64,000 nt of DNA from Polynucleobacter sp. CS-Odin-A6. Lineage in GTDB: Bacteria; Pseudomonadota; Gammaproteobacteria; Burkholderiales; Burkholderiaceae. The notes under the pieces are model-generated. The model had not been told where the DNA came from, did not search any database, and saw nothing but the letters and a program-made list of their open reading frames with translations. A program made the translations under genes and the position numbers. The stretch covers positions 186,001 through 250,000 of the forward strand of contig NZ_JACVPD010000004.1 of NCBI RefSeq assembly GCF_018882095.1. Reading direction: 5' to 3'. Positions 42,656-52,092 of the stretch are shown piece after piece; within the stretch, counting starts at the first letter, position 1, and each line of letters opens with the position of its first letter.

Positions 42656-43864
42656 TTATGCCACCTTTAATTCAAGAACATTTTGATTTATCGTATTGCA
42701 ATACTCTTGCCAGTCATTTAATAACAAACGTCGCTTCTCAAGCAAGTCTCTTCTACGATAGGCTCTTTCCACAGTATTACTTATGGTGTGGGCCAGTGCC
42801 ATTTCTGCAACTTCTGATGGGTGGTTCGTTTCTTCGCTTACCCAATCCCTAAATGAAGAACGAAAGCCGTGCACAGTCGCTTCTAGGTCGAATTTCCTTA
42901 GTGCCATAGGCATAGCCATATTGGTTAGCTTCTTACCGTTCCGTGAAAATAAGTATTTGCTATCCTCATCTTTGATTTTGGCGATAGCTAGTATCTCTAG
43001 GGATCGCTTACAAAGTGGGACTCGATGCTCCTTTTTAGCTTTCATTCTTGCCCCAGGAATAATCCATAAGTCATCCTGTAGTTCGCTTCTTAGTCCACCA
43101 ATGACCTCACCTGTTCTTGAAGCATTCAAGATAGTGAACTCCAAAGCCAATGCGCCCATAGTGTCCATTTCTCGAAGCTGGGCTATCAGGTTTGGTACTT
43201 GACGATAGGGAAGTGCTTTGTGATGCTCAACCTTTTTAATCTTATTGGGAGCTGGCAAGATCGTTTGTAAAAAGCCTCTCCAAAGGGCAGGATTGATGCC
43301 AGAGCGCAACTTTCTTGTTGTTGCTGAAGCAAGGATCCATTCAAGCCTACCTCTCAACCTAGAAGCAGTTTCAGTTTTGGTAGTCCAGATTGGGTTAAGA
43401 ATCTCTAATATGTCCTCCATAGTGATTTCATCGAGATGTTTCTCGCCAATCACGGGGTAGGCAAATTCTTCTAACGTGTATTCCCATTGATCTCCATGTT
43501 TTTGGTTTGTCCATTCGGCTCGCTTGGTCTGGATGCAGGCATGTGCGAACTCTTTGAAGCGTATCTTTTCAGTTTTGGGAGCCTGTTTTAGTGCCTTCGA
43601 GGCATTTTTAGTTGCTACTGGGTTTGTGCCCTGATCGAGCTCATCGCGTGCTTGTTGGGCCTTAATACGAGCCTCCGCTATTGTTAGAGTAGGGAAGGAT
43701 CCCAGACTGATATTGTGCTGCTTGCCTTGATGTGTGTATCGGAAGATCCAATACTTATTTTCGTTAGGCTTCACCCAAATATGTAGACCTTTAATTAATG
43801 CATCTGTGTAGCGGCCGGGTGTTTTAAGATTTTTTACTGTCTGAAAATCGAGTTTAATAGTCAT
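42656..43864 (-). CDS. int: P4-type tyrosine integrase with DUF4102 arm domain
   Basis: This site-specific recombinase has 402 residues. The N-terminal DUF4102 arm-binding domain covers residues 1-90 (TPGRYTDALIKGLHIWVKP, FRYTHQGKQHNISLGSFPTLTIAEAR in part). A core-binding domain follows (about 100-200). The catalytic domain has Arg in NASRTGEVIGG, His-Gly-x-Arg in VHGFRSSFRDW, and His plus nucleophile Tyr in LAHTISNTVERAYRR. All are intact. It sits next to attR (44077-44091), 212 bases from its start, and reads away from it; the tRNA lies at the far end of the region. The paired GTTACC repeats just upstream of its start are probable arm sites. Confidence 0.92.
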   Translation of the reverse strand: MTIKLDFQTVKNLKTPGRYTDALIKGLHIWVKPNENKYWIFRYTHQGKQHNISLGSFPTLTIAEARIKAQQARDELDQGTNPVATKNASKALKQAPKTEKIRFKEFAHACIQTKRAEWTNQKHGDQWEYTLEEFAYPVIGEKHLDEITMEDILEILNPIWTTKTETASRLRGRLEWILASATTRKLRSGINPALWRGFLQTILPAPNKIKKVEHHKALPYRQVPNLIAQLREMDTMGALALEFTILNASRTGEVIGGLRSELQDDLWIIPGARMKAKKEHRVPLCKRSLEILAIAKIKDEDSKYLFSRNGKKLTNMAMPMALRKFDLEATVHGFRSSFRDWVSEETNHPSEVAEMALAHTISNTVERAYRRRDLLEKRRLLLNDWQEYCNTINQNVLELKVA

Positions 43865-43878
43865 TTAATTCTCCATTG

Positions 43879-43901
43879 GTTACCAAAAATTGTTACCAAA
43901 A
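43879..43901 (+). repeat. Paired GTTACC repeats near the integrase start
   Basis: GTTACCAAAA (43879-43888) and GTTACCAAAA (43892-43901) are 13 bases apart, next to attR. They are of the same type as the pairs at 24908 and 38073. Confidence 0.65.
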
Positions 43902-43967
43902 TTAACTCTTAGAACGAGATAAATTGGTATAGATTCCAATGTATGACTTCAAGCCTTTTTTAGGCGA

Positions 43968-43987
43968 TTAACACTTGAGTGTTAATT
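43968..43987 (-). promoter_or_regulatory. Palindromic operator before the integrase gene
   Basis: ATTAACACTTGAGTGTTAAT is a perfect 9-bp inverted repeat around TG, 104 bases before the integrase ATG. See 41761-41780 for the related site. Confidence 0.65.
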
Positions 43988-44076
43988 ATTTAATTATTTA
44001 AATCAATGTGATATGTTGTTTATTGCAATCTAATTTAGTCTTATAGGGTCCAAAGCCATACACCCCTAGCCTAAGC

Positions 44077-44091
44077 CACCTCTTCCGCCAA
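44077..44091 (+). repeat. attR core, duplicate of the tRNA-Ser(UGA) 3' end
   Basis: Fifteen bases identical to 24851-24865. No tRNA 5' part precedes it. It marks the right end of the integrated DNA. Confidence 0.85.
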
Positions 44092-44093
44092 AT

Positions 44094-44131
44094 AAAAAAC
44101 CCCAGCAACTACTTGCTGGGGTTTTGTCTTT
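44094..44131 (-). terminator. Terminator between attR and the following gene
   Basis: Stem AACCCCAGCAA / TTGCTGGGGTT with flanks A-rich on the left and T-rich on the right, so it works for the minus-strand gene at 44158 and possibly both ways. Confidence 0.8.
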
Positions 44132-44157
44132 CTAGCTACTAGAAAAGAAAAGCGAGA

Positions 44158-44739
44158 TTACTTCTTAGCAGCTGGTGCGCTCACGACAGCGGCAATCGCT
44201 TCTGAGTAAACCACTTTTACTTGATCATTTACAGCAATATCTTTCATCAAGTCAGGGTTCTGAACTTTGACCTTGAAGATGTTTCCTTGCGGACCTTTTA
44301 AAGATACGGTGTTTTTAACGGCATCAATTGCTTCAACGTTAGCAACTGCAGTAACGGTATTGGTAGTGATCATGCCTGGCTTGTCGCCTTGCGGTGCAGT
44401 TGCGGTGCTGGTGGTAACTTGCTCACTTGTTGCACCAGGATTTTTAACTTTAACCAATTCAATCGCTACGGCTAGTTCGTATACAACATCAAAACGGTCA
44501 CCCACTTTAATTTCTGCAAAGTTTTTGACTTCTGGGCCGGCAACGATGGTGGATTCACCATCTTGATTTTTGAGGGTGATGGTACGAGTTGCAGTATCGA
44601 TCTTGATCACTTCGCCGTCATATAGGAGGGCAGATTCTTGGGCGGCTACGGCAGCAACTGGCGCTTTTGGTTGATTAAAAACGAAGTAAGCGCCAATTGC
44701 GATTGCTGCAATAACGATAATGATAAGTAGTTTTTTCAT
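44158..44739 (-). CDS. Membrane-anchored protein with two related beta domains
   Basis: The start is taken at the ATG 44737-44739, which begins a classic anchor (MKKLLIIIVIAAIAIGAYFVF); the longer frame adds 16 unlikely residues. Of 193 residues the exported part has two repeats of one beta motif: GEVIKIDTATRTITLKNQDGE...VGDRFDVVY (about residues 41-88) and ANVEAIDAVKNTVSLKGPQGN...VNDQVKVVY (about residues 130-180). This resembles the DUF5666-type beta domain. An Ala/Thr linker joins them, and a positive tail (APAAKK) ends it. No function is known. Confidence 0.75.
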   Translation of the reverse strand: MKKLLIIIVIAAIAIGAYFVFNQPKAPVAAVAAQESALLYDGEVIKIDTATRTITLKNQDGESTIVAGPEVKNFAEIKVGDRFDVVYELAVAIELVKVKNPGATSEQVTTSTATAPQGDKPGMITTNTVTAVANVEAIDAVKNTVSLKGPQGNIFKVKVQNPDLMKDIAVNDQVKVVYSEAIAAVVSAPAAKK

Positions 44740-44986
44740 AATGGTAAATATCCTGAATGTGATAAATGCATCACCTATGAAAGGCAATGCGAGAATAATT
44801 AAATACTTTTGTTATAGTATTTAAAGAGATTGTAATACTCTTGCTATTAATTAGAGCTAAATTATCAAGAGATCCAATTAAAGCAATGCTTGAATGCCCG
44901 GCTAGTTTGGCAATTACCCAATGACACTGCTTTTCTGATATCTACTGCATCTTATTTAATACTTTAAACACCCATCGGGGCTTCAA

Positions 44987-47086
44987 ATGAAAACCATACT
45001 ATCGCTTATAACCTTATCAATTGCCCTCATTGCAGGAAGCCCTGCTTTTGCTGCTGGTGGTGGCGGAGTAGTCGCAGATCCTGGCGCAATGCAGGGTAAA
45101 CACTTTGACTCCAAAGGTAAGGCGCCTTCGACTTTTACGGTAGAGCTTCAAAACGGTTTACGTAAAACCCTACCCTTTGAGGACAAGCGGGACTTTGAAG
45201 AGTCGCAAAGAGGATTTATTGCAGCGCCCCCCTATAAAACAATCATGGCCGATGCAGGAAACGTCGCTTGGGATATGGGCAGTTATGAGTTCTTGTTGCA
45301 AGGTAAAGATTTCGATAGTGTGCACCCGTCCTTGCAACGACAAGCGATTCTCAATATGGGATATGGGCTGTATGAAGTTGTTCCTGGAAAAATCTACCAA
45401 GTCCGTGGTTTTGACTTGGCCAATATCAGTTTTGTCAAAACCAATACTGGATGGATCGTGTTTGATCCATTGACTGCTAAAGAGACTGCCCGAGCTGCCC
45501 TTGAATTGGTTAATGAAAAGTTAGGCAAGCGCCCTGTAGTGGCAGTGGTGTACTCCCACTCGCATGCGGACCATTTTGGTGGTGTGCGCGGGGTAGTGGA
45601 CGAAGCAGATGTAAAAAGTGGCAAAGTCAAAGTGATCGCACCAGTGGGTTTTATGGATCATGCGGTAGCTGAGAATGTGTATGCCGGTAATGCAATGACA
45701 CGTAGAATGTATTTTCAATACGGCGTTTTGCTGCCACGTAGTCCATTTGGACACGTAGATCAGTCAATTGGTAAAAATACTGCAGCTGGAAACTTAGGAT
45801 TAATTGAGCCTAACGTGTTAATCACGCAGCCCTATGAAACCATGAATGTGGATGGTGTGGTGATGGAGTTCCAAAACACACCAGGTACTGAAGCGCCTGC
45901 GGAGATGAATACCTATTTCCCGCAATTCAAAGCATTTTGGGCTGCCGAGAATATTACTGCAACAATTCATAACATTTATACCTTGCGCGGGGCCTTAGTA
46001 CGCGATTCATTGGCATGGTCTAAAAATATTAATAACGCTCTGTACCTCTACGGTACGAATAGCGAGGTGATGTTTGCCTCACATAGTTGGCCACGCTGGG
46101 GCAATGAGCGCATTCAAGAGGTGATGCGTACCCAACGAGATAGCTATGCGCATCTCCATAATGAAGTATTGCATCTTGCTAATAATGGCGTCACTATTAA
46201 CGAGATTCAAAACGTCTATAAGCAACCAGAAAGCCTCAAAAGCCAGTGGGCAGCTCATAGTTACCATGGCTCCGAAGAGCACAACAGTAGGGCGGTGATT
46301 AATCGATACTTAGGTTACTGGGACGCCAATCCAGCTACTCTAGCTCCGCTATCTCCCAGGGATTCTGCTCCGCTATATGTAGAGATGATGGGCGGCTCCT
46401 CAAAAATTCTAGCTAAAGGCCGTCAACTATATAAGCAGGGTAAATATCGTGAGGCGATGGAAATCGTCAATAAGTTGGTGTATGCGCAACCTGAAAATAC
46501 TGCGGCAAAAGATTTATTGGCCGATATTTTTGAGCAAATTGGCTATCAGAAAGAAAGTCCAAGTATGCGCAATAGCTTCTTGGGTGCCGCCTATGAATTG
46601 CGTCATGGCATGCCAACAGGAGCATCACCAAAATCCAACGGCCCTGACATGATTAAGGCTATGACCACAGAGCTGTGGCTCAATTCGCTAGCGATCAGCA
46701 TGGATAGTAAAAAGGCTGCTGGTATGAAATTCACTATCAACCTTGATACACCAGACAATGGTGAACAGTTTGTAGTTGAGATGAGTAACTCCGCTATGAC
46801 CAATATCAAAGGCCAGCAAGCTAAGAATCCAACGCTGACTATTGTGATTAACCGCAGTGATTTAGAAAAAATTATGGGCGGGCAAACGACTTTTGAAAAG
46901 CTCTTAGCAGAGGGTAAAGTCAAATTTATAGGCGATCGCAAAGCCTTTGATCAACTCAAGAGCACCCTAACCATATTCACTCCAGATTTTGAGCTCATGC
47001 CAGGCACGAAGGCGAAGAAGCAAGCACCTAAGTCCAATAAAGATCCATTTGAGGCTCAAGAAATAGCAGTTACCGCTGGCGAGTAA
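44987..47086 (+). CDS. Secreted alkyl/aryl-sulfatase (MBL-fold, SdsA-like)
   Basis: It hydrolyses alkyl or aryl sulfate esters such as dodecyl sulfate. The 699-residue protein has a signal peptide (cleavage near residue 22), then a metallo-beta-lactamase domain with the Zn motif HSHADHFGG at about residue 186, DSLAWSKNIN and ASHSWPRWGNERI. A helical dimerisation domain and a C-terminal SCP2-like sterol-carrier domain (about residues 570-680) follow, the same order as SdsA1 and YjcS. It lies right after the island on the core side and is monocistronic. Confidence 0.93.
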   Translation: MKTILSLITLSIALIAGSPAFAAGGGGVVADPGAMQGKHFDSKGKAPSTFTVELQNGLRKTLPFEDKRDFEESQRGFIAAPPYKTIMADAGNVAWDMGSYEFLLQGKDFDSVHPSLQRQAILNMGYGLYEVVPGKIYQVRGFDLANISFVKTNTGWIVFDPLTAKETARAALELVNEKLGKRPVVAVVYSHSHADHFGGVRGVVDEADVKSGKVKVIAPVGFMDHAVAENVYAGNAMTRRMYFQYGVLLPRSPFGHVDQSIGKNTAAGNLGLIEPNVLITQPYETMNVDGVVMEFQNTPGTEAPAEMNTYFPQFKAFWAAENITATIHNIYTLRGALVRDSLAWSKNINNALYLYGTNSEVMFASHSWPRWGNERIQEVMRTQRDSYAHLHNEVLHLANNGVTINEIQNVYKQPESLKSQWAAHSYHGSEEHNSRAVINRYLGYWDANPATLAPLSPRDSAPLYVEMMGGSSKILAKGRQLYKQGKYREAMEIVNKLVYAQPENTAAKDLLADIFEQIGYQKESPSMRNSFLGAAYELRHGMPTGASPKSNGPDMIKAMTTELWLNSLAISMDSKKAAGMKFTINLDTPDNGEQFVVEMSNSAMTNIKGQQAKNPTLTIVINRSDLEKIMGGQTTFEKLLAEGKVKFIGDRKAFDQLKSTLTIFTPDFELMPGTKAKKQAPKSNKDPFEAQEIAVTAGE

Positions 47087-47105
47087 AAATTAATGGTCTT
47101 AACGG

Positions 47106-47131
47106 AAAAGGACCCTACGGAGTCCTTTTTT
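47106..47131 (+). terminator. Terminator after the sulfatase gene
   Basis: Stem AAAAGGAC / GTCCTTTT with loop CCTACGGA and further T. Confidence 0.85.
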
Positions 47132-47154
47132 AATGGCATGAAAAAAAGATTACC

Positions 47155-48369
47155 TCAGGGGTTAAAGGCGCCGCCATCTTCAAGCAACTTCAGATTGTCT
47201 CCGGTGATTCCCAATTCTTTCAGTATTTCACTAGTATGTTCACCTAAGAGCGGTGGATGCCGTGTCACTTCCTGAGGGGTCCCCATAAGCTTGACTGCAA
47301 ATCCGATGTTGGGAACTTTGCCCTCAATGGGGTGATCAATCTCCATCCGCATGTTGCGATGCTGTCCATGTTCACTATCAAATGCTTGTGGGTAAGTGTT
47401 AATTGGACCCGCCGGAATGCCGGCTGCCAGAAGTAGATCGACCCATTGTTTGCTTGTTTTGGTAGCAAAAGTCTTTTCGAGTTCAGTTGCCAGAATCAGG
47501 CGATTGGCTAAGCGGAGTGGATTGGTTCTAAAAAGGGGGTCTTCAAATAATTCTGGGCGCTCAATCTTGTCACAAAGGAGCTTCCAGAGTTTTTGGTTAG
47601 TAGCGCCCATAACAAAGTAGCCATCAGCCGCTTTCATGGCCTGATAGGGCGCACTCATATGGTTGGCAGTGCCAAGCTTCTCGGGCTCTACTCCAGTGCC
47701 CCAGTACTGCGCAGTATCCCAAATCGAGAACGCCAATGCCGAATCAAATAAGGAGGCATCGATGAATTGCCCTTCACCGGATTTAGTCTTGCCAATGTAG
47801 GCCGACAAAATGCCATAGACGGCAAAGAGGGCGCAGCCAATATCGGCAACTGGTACACCTGCTTTTACAGGTGGTCCATCGGGATAGCCTGTGACACTCA
47901 TCACACCCGACATCGCTTGCGCCATGAGATCAAAACCGGGACGATCTGCCCAAGGACCCGTTTGGCCAAATCCTGAAATACTGGCATAGACTAATCCGGG
48001 GTTTATGTCTTTCAGCGAAGGATAGTCAATCCCGAGTTTTTTCATGACACCGGGACGGTAGTTTTCTACCAAGATGTCTGCTGTTCTAACGAGTTCGAAA
48101 AATACTTTCTTGCCAGCCTCGGTCTTGAGATTGAGGGTCACACTCCGCTTATTGCGATTCATATTCAGAAAGCCCATGCTATCGGAGCCCTTCATCTTGA
48201 ATCCCATTGCTCCGCGGGTTTGATCACCGCTACCAGGGGGTTCAATTTTGATGACATCCGCACCTAAGTCAGCTAGAAGCATGCAGCAATAGGGCCCCGC
48301 CATGACTTGGCTCACATCCAGCACTCTGACGCCGGTCAGAGGCAAAGGCTTGCCGATAGGTGTTTTCAT
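47155..48369 (-). CDS. CaiB/BaiF family (class III) CoA transferase
   Basis: It moves CoA between carboxylic acids. The 404-residue form starts at the ATG 48367-48369 ([13 protein letters not shown]); an ATG one codon earlier and a longer frame to 48435 are less likely. Family motifs are [30 protein letters not shown] near the start, [16 protein letters not shown], the active-site Asp in [14 protein letters not shown], and [14 protein letters not shown]. It is divergent from a Bug-type solute-binding gene and an enoyl-CoA hydratase, together suggesting uptake and CoA-dependent breakdown of a carboxylic acid. The acid is unknown. Confidence 0.92.
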   Translation of the reverse strand: MKTPIGKPLPLTGVRVLDVSQVMAGPYCCMLLADLGADVIKIEPPGSGDQTRGAMGFKMKGSDSMGFLNMNRNKRSVTLNLKTEAGKKVFFELVRTADILVENYRPGVMKKLGIDYPSLKDINPGLVYASISGFGQTGPWADRPGFDLMAQAMSGVMSVTGYPDGPPVKAGVPVADIGCALFAVYGILSAYIGKTKSGEGQFIDASLFDSALAFSIWDTAQYWGTGVEPEKLGTANHMSAPYQAMKAADGYFVMGATNQKLWKLLCDKIERPELFEDPLFRTNPLRLANRLILATELEKTFATKTSKQWVDLLLAAGIPAGPINTYPQAFDSEHGQHRNMRMEIDHPIEGKVPNIGFAVKLMGTPQEVTRHPPLLGEHTSEILKELGITGDNLKLLEDGGAFNP

Positions 48370-48449
48370 CATTGTCTCAATGGTTTTTATATGTTTATAT
48401 TGCGATACTGAATAATAGTCATGAATATAAAACAAATAATGGAGATCTG

Positions 48450-49448
48450 ATGATCAATCGACCCTCTCAATGGATTTTGCGTCATTTTGCTTATTTAGTA
48501 TTCGGAGTGTGTGGCGCACTACCAATCGCTGCCAATGCGCAGCAAAATTTTCCTACTAAACCGATTCGTTTGATTGTCGGTTTTGCGCCTGGTGGTGGCA
48601 CTGATATCGTGGCTCGCGCAATTGCTCCAAAGATGAGCGAAATCTTAGGTCAAAGTGTCATTATTGAAAATAAGTCCGGCGCTGCTGGAACCATTGGCGC
48701 TGATTTGGTTGCCAAGTCTAATCCGGATGGATATACCTTATTGATGGGTCACTCCAATTCCAATGCCATTTCTCCATTTGTGTTGAAGAACGTGCCTTAC
48801 AACCCTGCAACCGATTTCACGCCGATTACGTATTTGGGATATGTGCCCAATGTATTGGTTGTCAAATCATCACTGCCCGTGAATTCTGTAGCGCAATTGA
48901 TTTCTTTGGCGAAGCAGAATCCAGGTCAAATGACTTATGGCTCTTCAGGTATTGGAAGTACGCAGCATCTAGCGGGCGCTTTGTTCTCCAAGATTGCAGG
49001 TGTGGAAATAAACCATGTGCCCTATAAAGGAAGCGGACAGGCAATTATCGATTTATTGGGCGGCCAAATCACCATGAACTTTGATACTTTGCCACCCAAT
49101 TTGCAGCAAATCAAACAGGGCAGCTTAAAAGCCTTGGCAATCTCTACTCCTAAGCGTTTGCCTTTACTGCCCAACGTCCCGACATTTAATGAGGTAGGAA
49201 TCGTTGGTTTCGATGTCACTAATTGGTACTCCATCATGGGTCCTAAGGGAATGGATCCTGCTTTAGTGAATAAGATTGATCAAGCAGTCAAGGCTGCTAG
49301 CAATGATCCCGAGATTAAGAAAACGTTGGATTCTCAAGGCTTACAACCAGAAGGCCCAACAACACCTGCTGCATTTAGTCTTTTCTTGGCAGGTGAGTTA
49401 GCAAAGTATCAACGCTTGGTTAAGAGCCTGAACATTAAGGCTGAATAA
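48450..49448 (+). CDS. Bug/TctC family periplasmic substrate-binding protein
   Basis: This 332-residue receptor of tripartite tricarboxylate-type uptake systems is abundant in betaproteobacteria. The ATG at 48450 follows GGAGA by 5 bases and opens a signal peptide (about residues 1-29). Mature motifs are [29 protein letters not shown] (in part), [29 protein letters not shown] and [17 protein letters not shown], all typical of Bug. No TctA/TctB membrane genes are adjacent, as is usual for orphan Bug proteins. The ligand may be the acid handled by the flanking CaiB and hydratase enzymes. Confidence 0.92.
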   Translation: MINRPSQWILRHFAYLVFGVCGALPIAANAQQNFPTKPIRLIVGFAPGGGTDIVARAIAPKMSEILGQSVIIENKSGAAGTIGADLVAKSNPDGYTLLMGHSNSNAISPFVLKNVPYNPATDFTPITYLGYVPNVLVVKSSLPVNSVAQLISLAKQNPGQMTYGSSGIGSTQHLAGALFSKIAGVEINHVPYKGSGQAIIDLLGGQITMNFDTLPPNLQQIKQGSLKALAISTPKRLPLLPNVPTFNEVGIVGFDVTNWYSIMGPKGMDPALVNKIDQAVKAASNDPEIKKTLDSQGLQPEGPTTPAAFSLFLAGELAKYQRLVKSLNIKAE

Positions 49449-49481
49449 GCCCCTTTTTAAATTGGGGAGATATCTTGTTTC

Positions 49482-50285
49482 ATGAGAACTGACAAAGAGT
49501 CCCAAGCAGATCGACTTGTCGAAGTACGCTTAGAGCTGCGTAATGGCATTGCCTACATTACCTTTGATCATGTTGCTGCGCGTAATGCGATGACAGTAGG
49601 CATGTATCAGAGCCTCAAAACTATTTGTGAAGATTTAACTAAGAGCTCTGCTGCGCGCGTTGCTATTTTGCGGGGAGCTGGTGGCAAGTCTTTTGTCTCA
49701 GGCAGTGACATCGCGCAGTTTGCAGACTTTCAAAGCGGGGATGACGGTATTCGTTATGAAGAAGGCATTGATGAGTATTTTGCTCCCTTAGCGCTATTGC
49801 CTATTCCGACCATTGCTGTAATTGACGGCATGGCAGTAGGTGGGGGGCTAGCAATTGCCAGTTGCTGTGATTTTCGAATATCTACACCGGATGCCCGCTT
49901 TGGAGTTCCGATTGCAAAGACCTTGGGTAATTGTTTGTCTGCTGGGAATGTTGCCTGGCTCGTTGCGCATCTTGGCATCAATATCGTCAAGCGTATGCTC
50001 TTATTGGCTGAACTAGTGACTGCACCAGAATTGCTAAAGCAAGGCTATCTCTTGGCAACCTATGCTGCCGATGATCTTGAGAGCGAAGCAAACCAGTTGG
50101 CTGAGCGCTTAATGCAGTTGGCTCCTATTACGCAGAAATCCAGCAAGCAGACCCTTGCTCGACTAATGAAAAACAACTTACCGGATTGCAGTGATCTGAT
50201 TCGAGAATGTTATGGCAGTGACGACTTCAAGAATGGGGTTGCTTCATTCTTAGAGGGTAAGCCGCCAGTGTGGACAGGGAAGTAG
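49482..50285 (+). CDS. Enoyl-CoA hydratase/isomerase family protein
   Basis: This crotonase-fold enzyme of 267 residues has RNGIAYITFDHVAARNAM (N-terminal), SFVSGSDIAQFADF (first oxyanion-hole loop) and IDGMAVGGGLAIASCCDFRI (signature, about residues 109-128). The usual first catalytic Glu position is not clear in the DARFGVPIAKTLGN segment, so hydratase, isomerase or another crotonase reaction cannot be told apart. It follows the Bug gene by 33 bases and is probably co-transcribed. Confidence 0.9.
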   Translation: MRTDKESQADRLVEVRLELRNGIAYITFDHVAARNAMTVGMYQSLKTICEDLTKSSAARVAILRGAGGKSFVSGSDIAQFADFQSGDDGIRYEEGIDEYFAPLALLPIPTIAVIDGMAVGGGLAIASCCDFRISTPDARFGVPIAKTLGNCLSAGNVAWLVAHLGINIVKRMLLLAELVTAPELLKQGYLLATYAADDLESEANQLAERLMQLAPITQKSSKQTLARLMKNNLPDCSDLIRECYGSDDFKNGVASFLEGKPPVWTGK

Positions 50286-50297
50286 TTTCTATCAATA

Positions 50298-51515
50298 TTA
50301 AAGAAACAGTTCTTGTAAATTATTGAGGTAGCGCAGACCCTGCTCTGTGGCTTTAAGTTTGTTGGGGTTTAAATCTAATAAGCCCTTTTTACTAGCCTCA
50401 TCTAATGCCTTAGAGACGACATTGAGTGTCAAGCCAGTTCGCTCACTAAAGGTAACGGTATCAACGCCATCAGTTAGGCGTAAGACATTGAGCATGAATT
50501 CAAAAGGAAGATCTTTGGAAGGAATCTCTTTTGCTTCAATCAAAGCATTCCCTTTGGTTTCCATCGCTTGCATATATGTTTCTGGATGACGCTCTCGCAC
50601 TTGCCGAGTAATTTTGTCTGGAAAAGAAATCTTGCCATGGGCGCCAGCCCCAATACCGATGTAGTCACCAAAACGCCAGTAATTGAGATTGTGTTTACAT
50701 TCTTGATCTTTCTGAGCGTAGGCAGACACTTCATAACGTCGATAACCTGCTGCCTCTAAAAGAGCTAAGTTCTGCTCAAAGATCGCATCAATCTCTTCAT
50801 CGTTTGGAAGTTTCGGTGGGAAGCTCGCAAAGTACGTATTCGGTTCAAGCGTCAGGTTATAAAAAGAAAGGTGCGGCGTCTTAAAGGAGAGGGCAGTTTC
50901 AATATCGGCTTTAGCGGCTTCTAAGGTTTGGTTAGGTAAACCAAACATCAAATCGAGATTGACAGATTTGAAGTGCTGGAGCGCAATCGCTATGGCGCGC
51001 TTTGCTTCTTCCCCATTATGAATTCGCCCCAATGCTTTGAGTTGTTCATCTTGAAAACTCTGAATTCCCAGTGAAACACGATTGATTCCAGCCTGGGCAA
51101 AGCCAGCCAATTTTTCTGTCTCTACAGAGCCTGGGTTTGCTTCCATCGTAATCTCGCAATCAGGCTCTAAATTCACGCGTGCCCGAACTGCTGACAGAAG
51201 TTCATTCATTCCTTTGGCTGATAGCAAACTCGGAGTGCCGCCACCAATGAAGATGCTGTGCACTTGCCGACCCCAAATGCGAGGTAACTCTGTTTCTAAA
51301 TCGGTAATCAGTGCCTTGATATATCGAGCCTCATCAAAGCCTTGCTGACCCTCTTTAACCTGATGAGAATTAAAGTCACAGTAGGGGCACTTCTTTTCAC
51401 ACCAAGGAAAATGAATATAGAGCGATAGCGGTGGCAGGGCAGTAAGTATTGGCCCGGTTGCCAAGGCAGGCTTGAGCGTATTAAGCACGGGTTTGGAGTT
51501 GTGCGATGAGTTCAC
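50298..51515 (-). CDS. hemW: HemW-like radical SAM heme chaperone
   Basis: This 405-residue protein is homologous to oxygen-independent coproporphyrinogen oxidase HemN but of the HemW type, which inserts heme into proteins. The radical SAM cluster motif CEKKCPYCDFNSH is at about residues 38-50, GGGTPSLL at about 94 and the HemN C-terminal domain from about 300. It overlaps rdgB by 35 bases; order rph-rdgB-hemW is a common betaproteobacterial operon. It is convergent with the hydratase gene. Confidence 0.92.
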   Translation of the reverse strand: MNSSHNSKPVLNTLKPALATGPILTALPPLSLYIHFPWCEKKCPYCDFNSHQVKEGQQGFDEARYIKALITDLETELPRIWGRQVHSIFIGGGTPSLLSAKGMNELLSAVRARVNLEPDCEITMEANPGSVETEKLAGFAQAGINRVSLGIQSFQDEQLKALGRIHNGEEAKRAIAIALQHFKSVNLDLMFGLPNQTLEAAKADIETALSFKTPHLSFYNLTLEPNTYFASFPPKLPNDEEIDAIFEQNLALLEAAGYRRYEVSAYAQKDQECKHNLNYWRFGDYIGIGAGAHGKISFPDKITRQVRERHPETYMQAMETKGNALIEAKEIPSKDLPFEFMLNVLRLTDGVDTVTFSERTGLTLNVVSKALDEASKKGLLDLNPNKLKATEQGLRYLNNLQELFL

Positions 51516-52089
51516 GCAATGCTTGACCGCGGTGACTGATGCGATTTTTTTCAGATGGCTCTAATTCTGCGGCAGTGATACCCAGTTCTGGCAAAAAGAA
51601 GTGAGGGTCATAACCAAAGCCGTGAGCGCCTCTAGCCACATCCACTACTTGTCCATACCAGCGTGTTTGGACAATCAGGGGTTCAGGATCATCAACGTCA
51701 TTGACCATGACAAGTGCACAAGCATAATGTGCGCCACGATCTGTTTTCCCCTGCAGTGCTGCTATCAGCTTTTGGTTATTGGCCGCATTGTCCCCGTCAA
51801 GCCCTGCATAACGCGCAGAGTAAACACCAGGTACACCATTGAGGGCATGCGCACAGATTCCGGAGTCATCTGCCAGTGCAGGTAAACCGCTGACAGCACT
51901 CGCATGGCGTGCCTTAGCCAGTGCATTTTCTACAAAAGTGTGATGAGGCTCTTCTGCCGCTGGAATGCCTAATTCACCTTGAGGAATGACCTGAAAGTGA
52001 AAAGGTGCCAAGAGTTCTTGAAACTCACGAACCTTGCCAGCGTTGTTAGAGGCGAGAACCAGTTTTTGCACAATCAACTCTAATTTCAA
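51481..52089 (-). CDS. rdgB: dITP/XTP pyrophosphatase (RdgB/HAM1)
   Basis: It removes non-canonical purine nucleotides (ITP, dITP, XTP) from the pool. The 202 residues show KLVLASNNAGKVREFQELL (residues 10-28), FVENALAKARHASAVSGLPALADDSGICAHALNGVPGVYSARYAG (in part), GYDPHFFLPELG and SHRGQALREL, all family motifs. It is 3 bases after rph and overlaps hemW. Confidence 0.95.
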   Translation of the reverse strand: MKLELIVQKLVLASNNAGKVREFQELLAPFHFQVIPQGELGIPAAEEPHHTFVENALAKARHASAVSGLPALADDSGICAHALNGVPGVYSARYAGLDGDNAANNQKLIAALQGKTDRGAHYACALVMVNDVDDPEPLIVQTRWYGQVVDVARGAHGFGYDPHFFLPELGITAAELEPSEKNRISHRGQALRELIAQLQTRA

Positions 52090-52092
52090 GAC

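Larger units (their letters stand above)
38031..44091. mobile_element. P4/PICI-like phage satellite
   Basis: This 6-kb element has all genes on the minus strand: integrase, 289-residue unknown, AlpA, primase-helicase, and two small unknowns. It is bounded by att cores and GTTACC pairs. There are no structural phage genes, which fits a satellite that relies on a helper phage. All reading frames look intact. Confidence 0.75.

Noticed and set aside
49450..49474. CCCC/GGGG hairpin between the Bug and hydratase genes
   Set aside because: The stem is only four pairs, the loop is long, and the right arm serves as the ribosome-binding region of the next gene, so it is not called a terminator.
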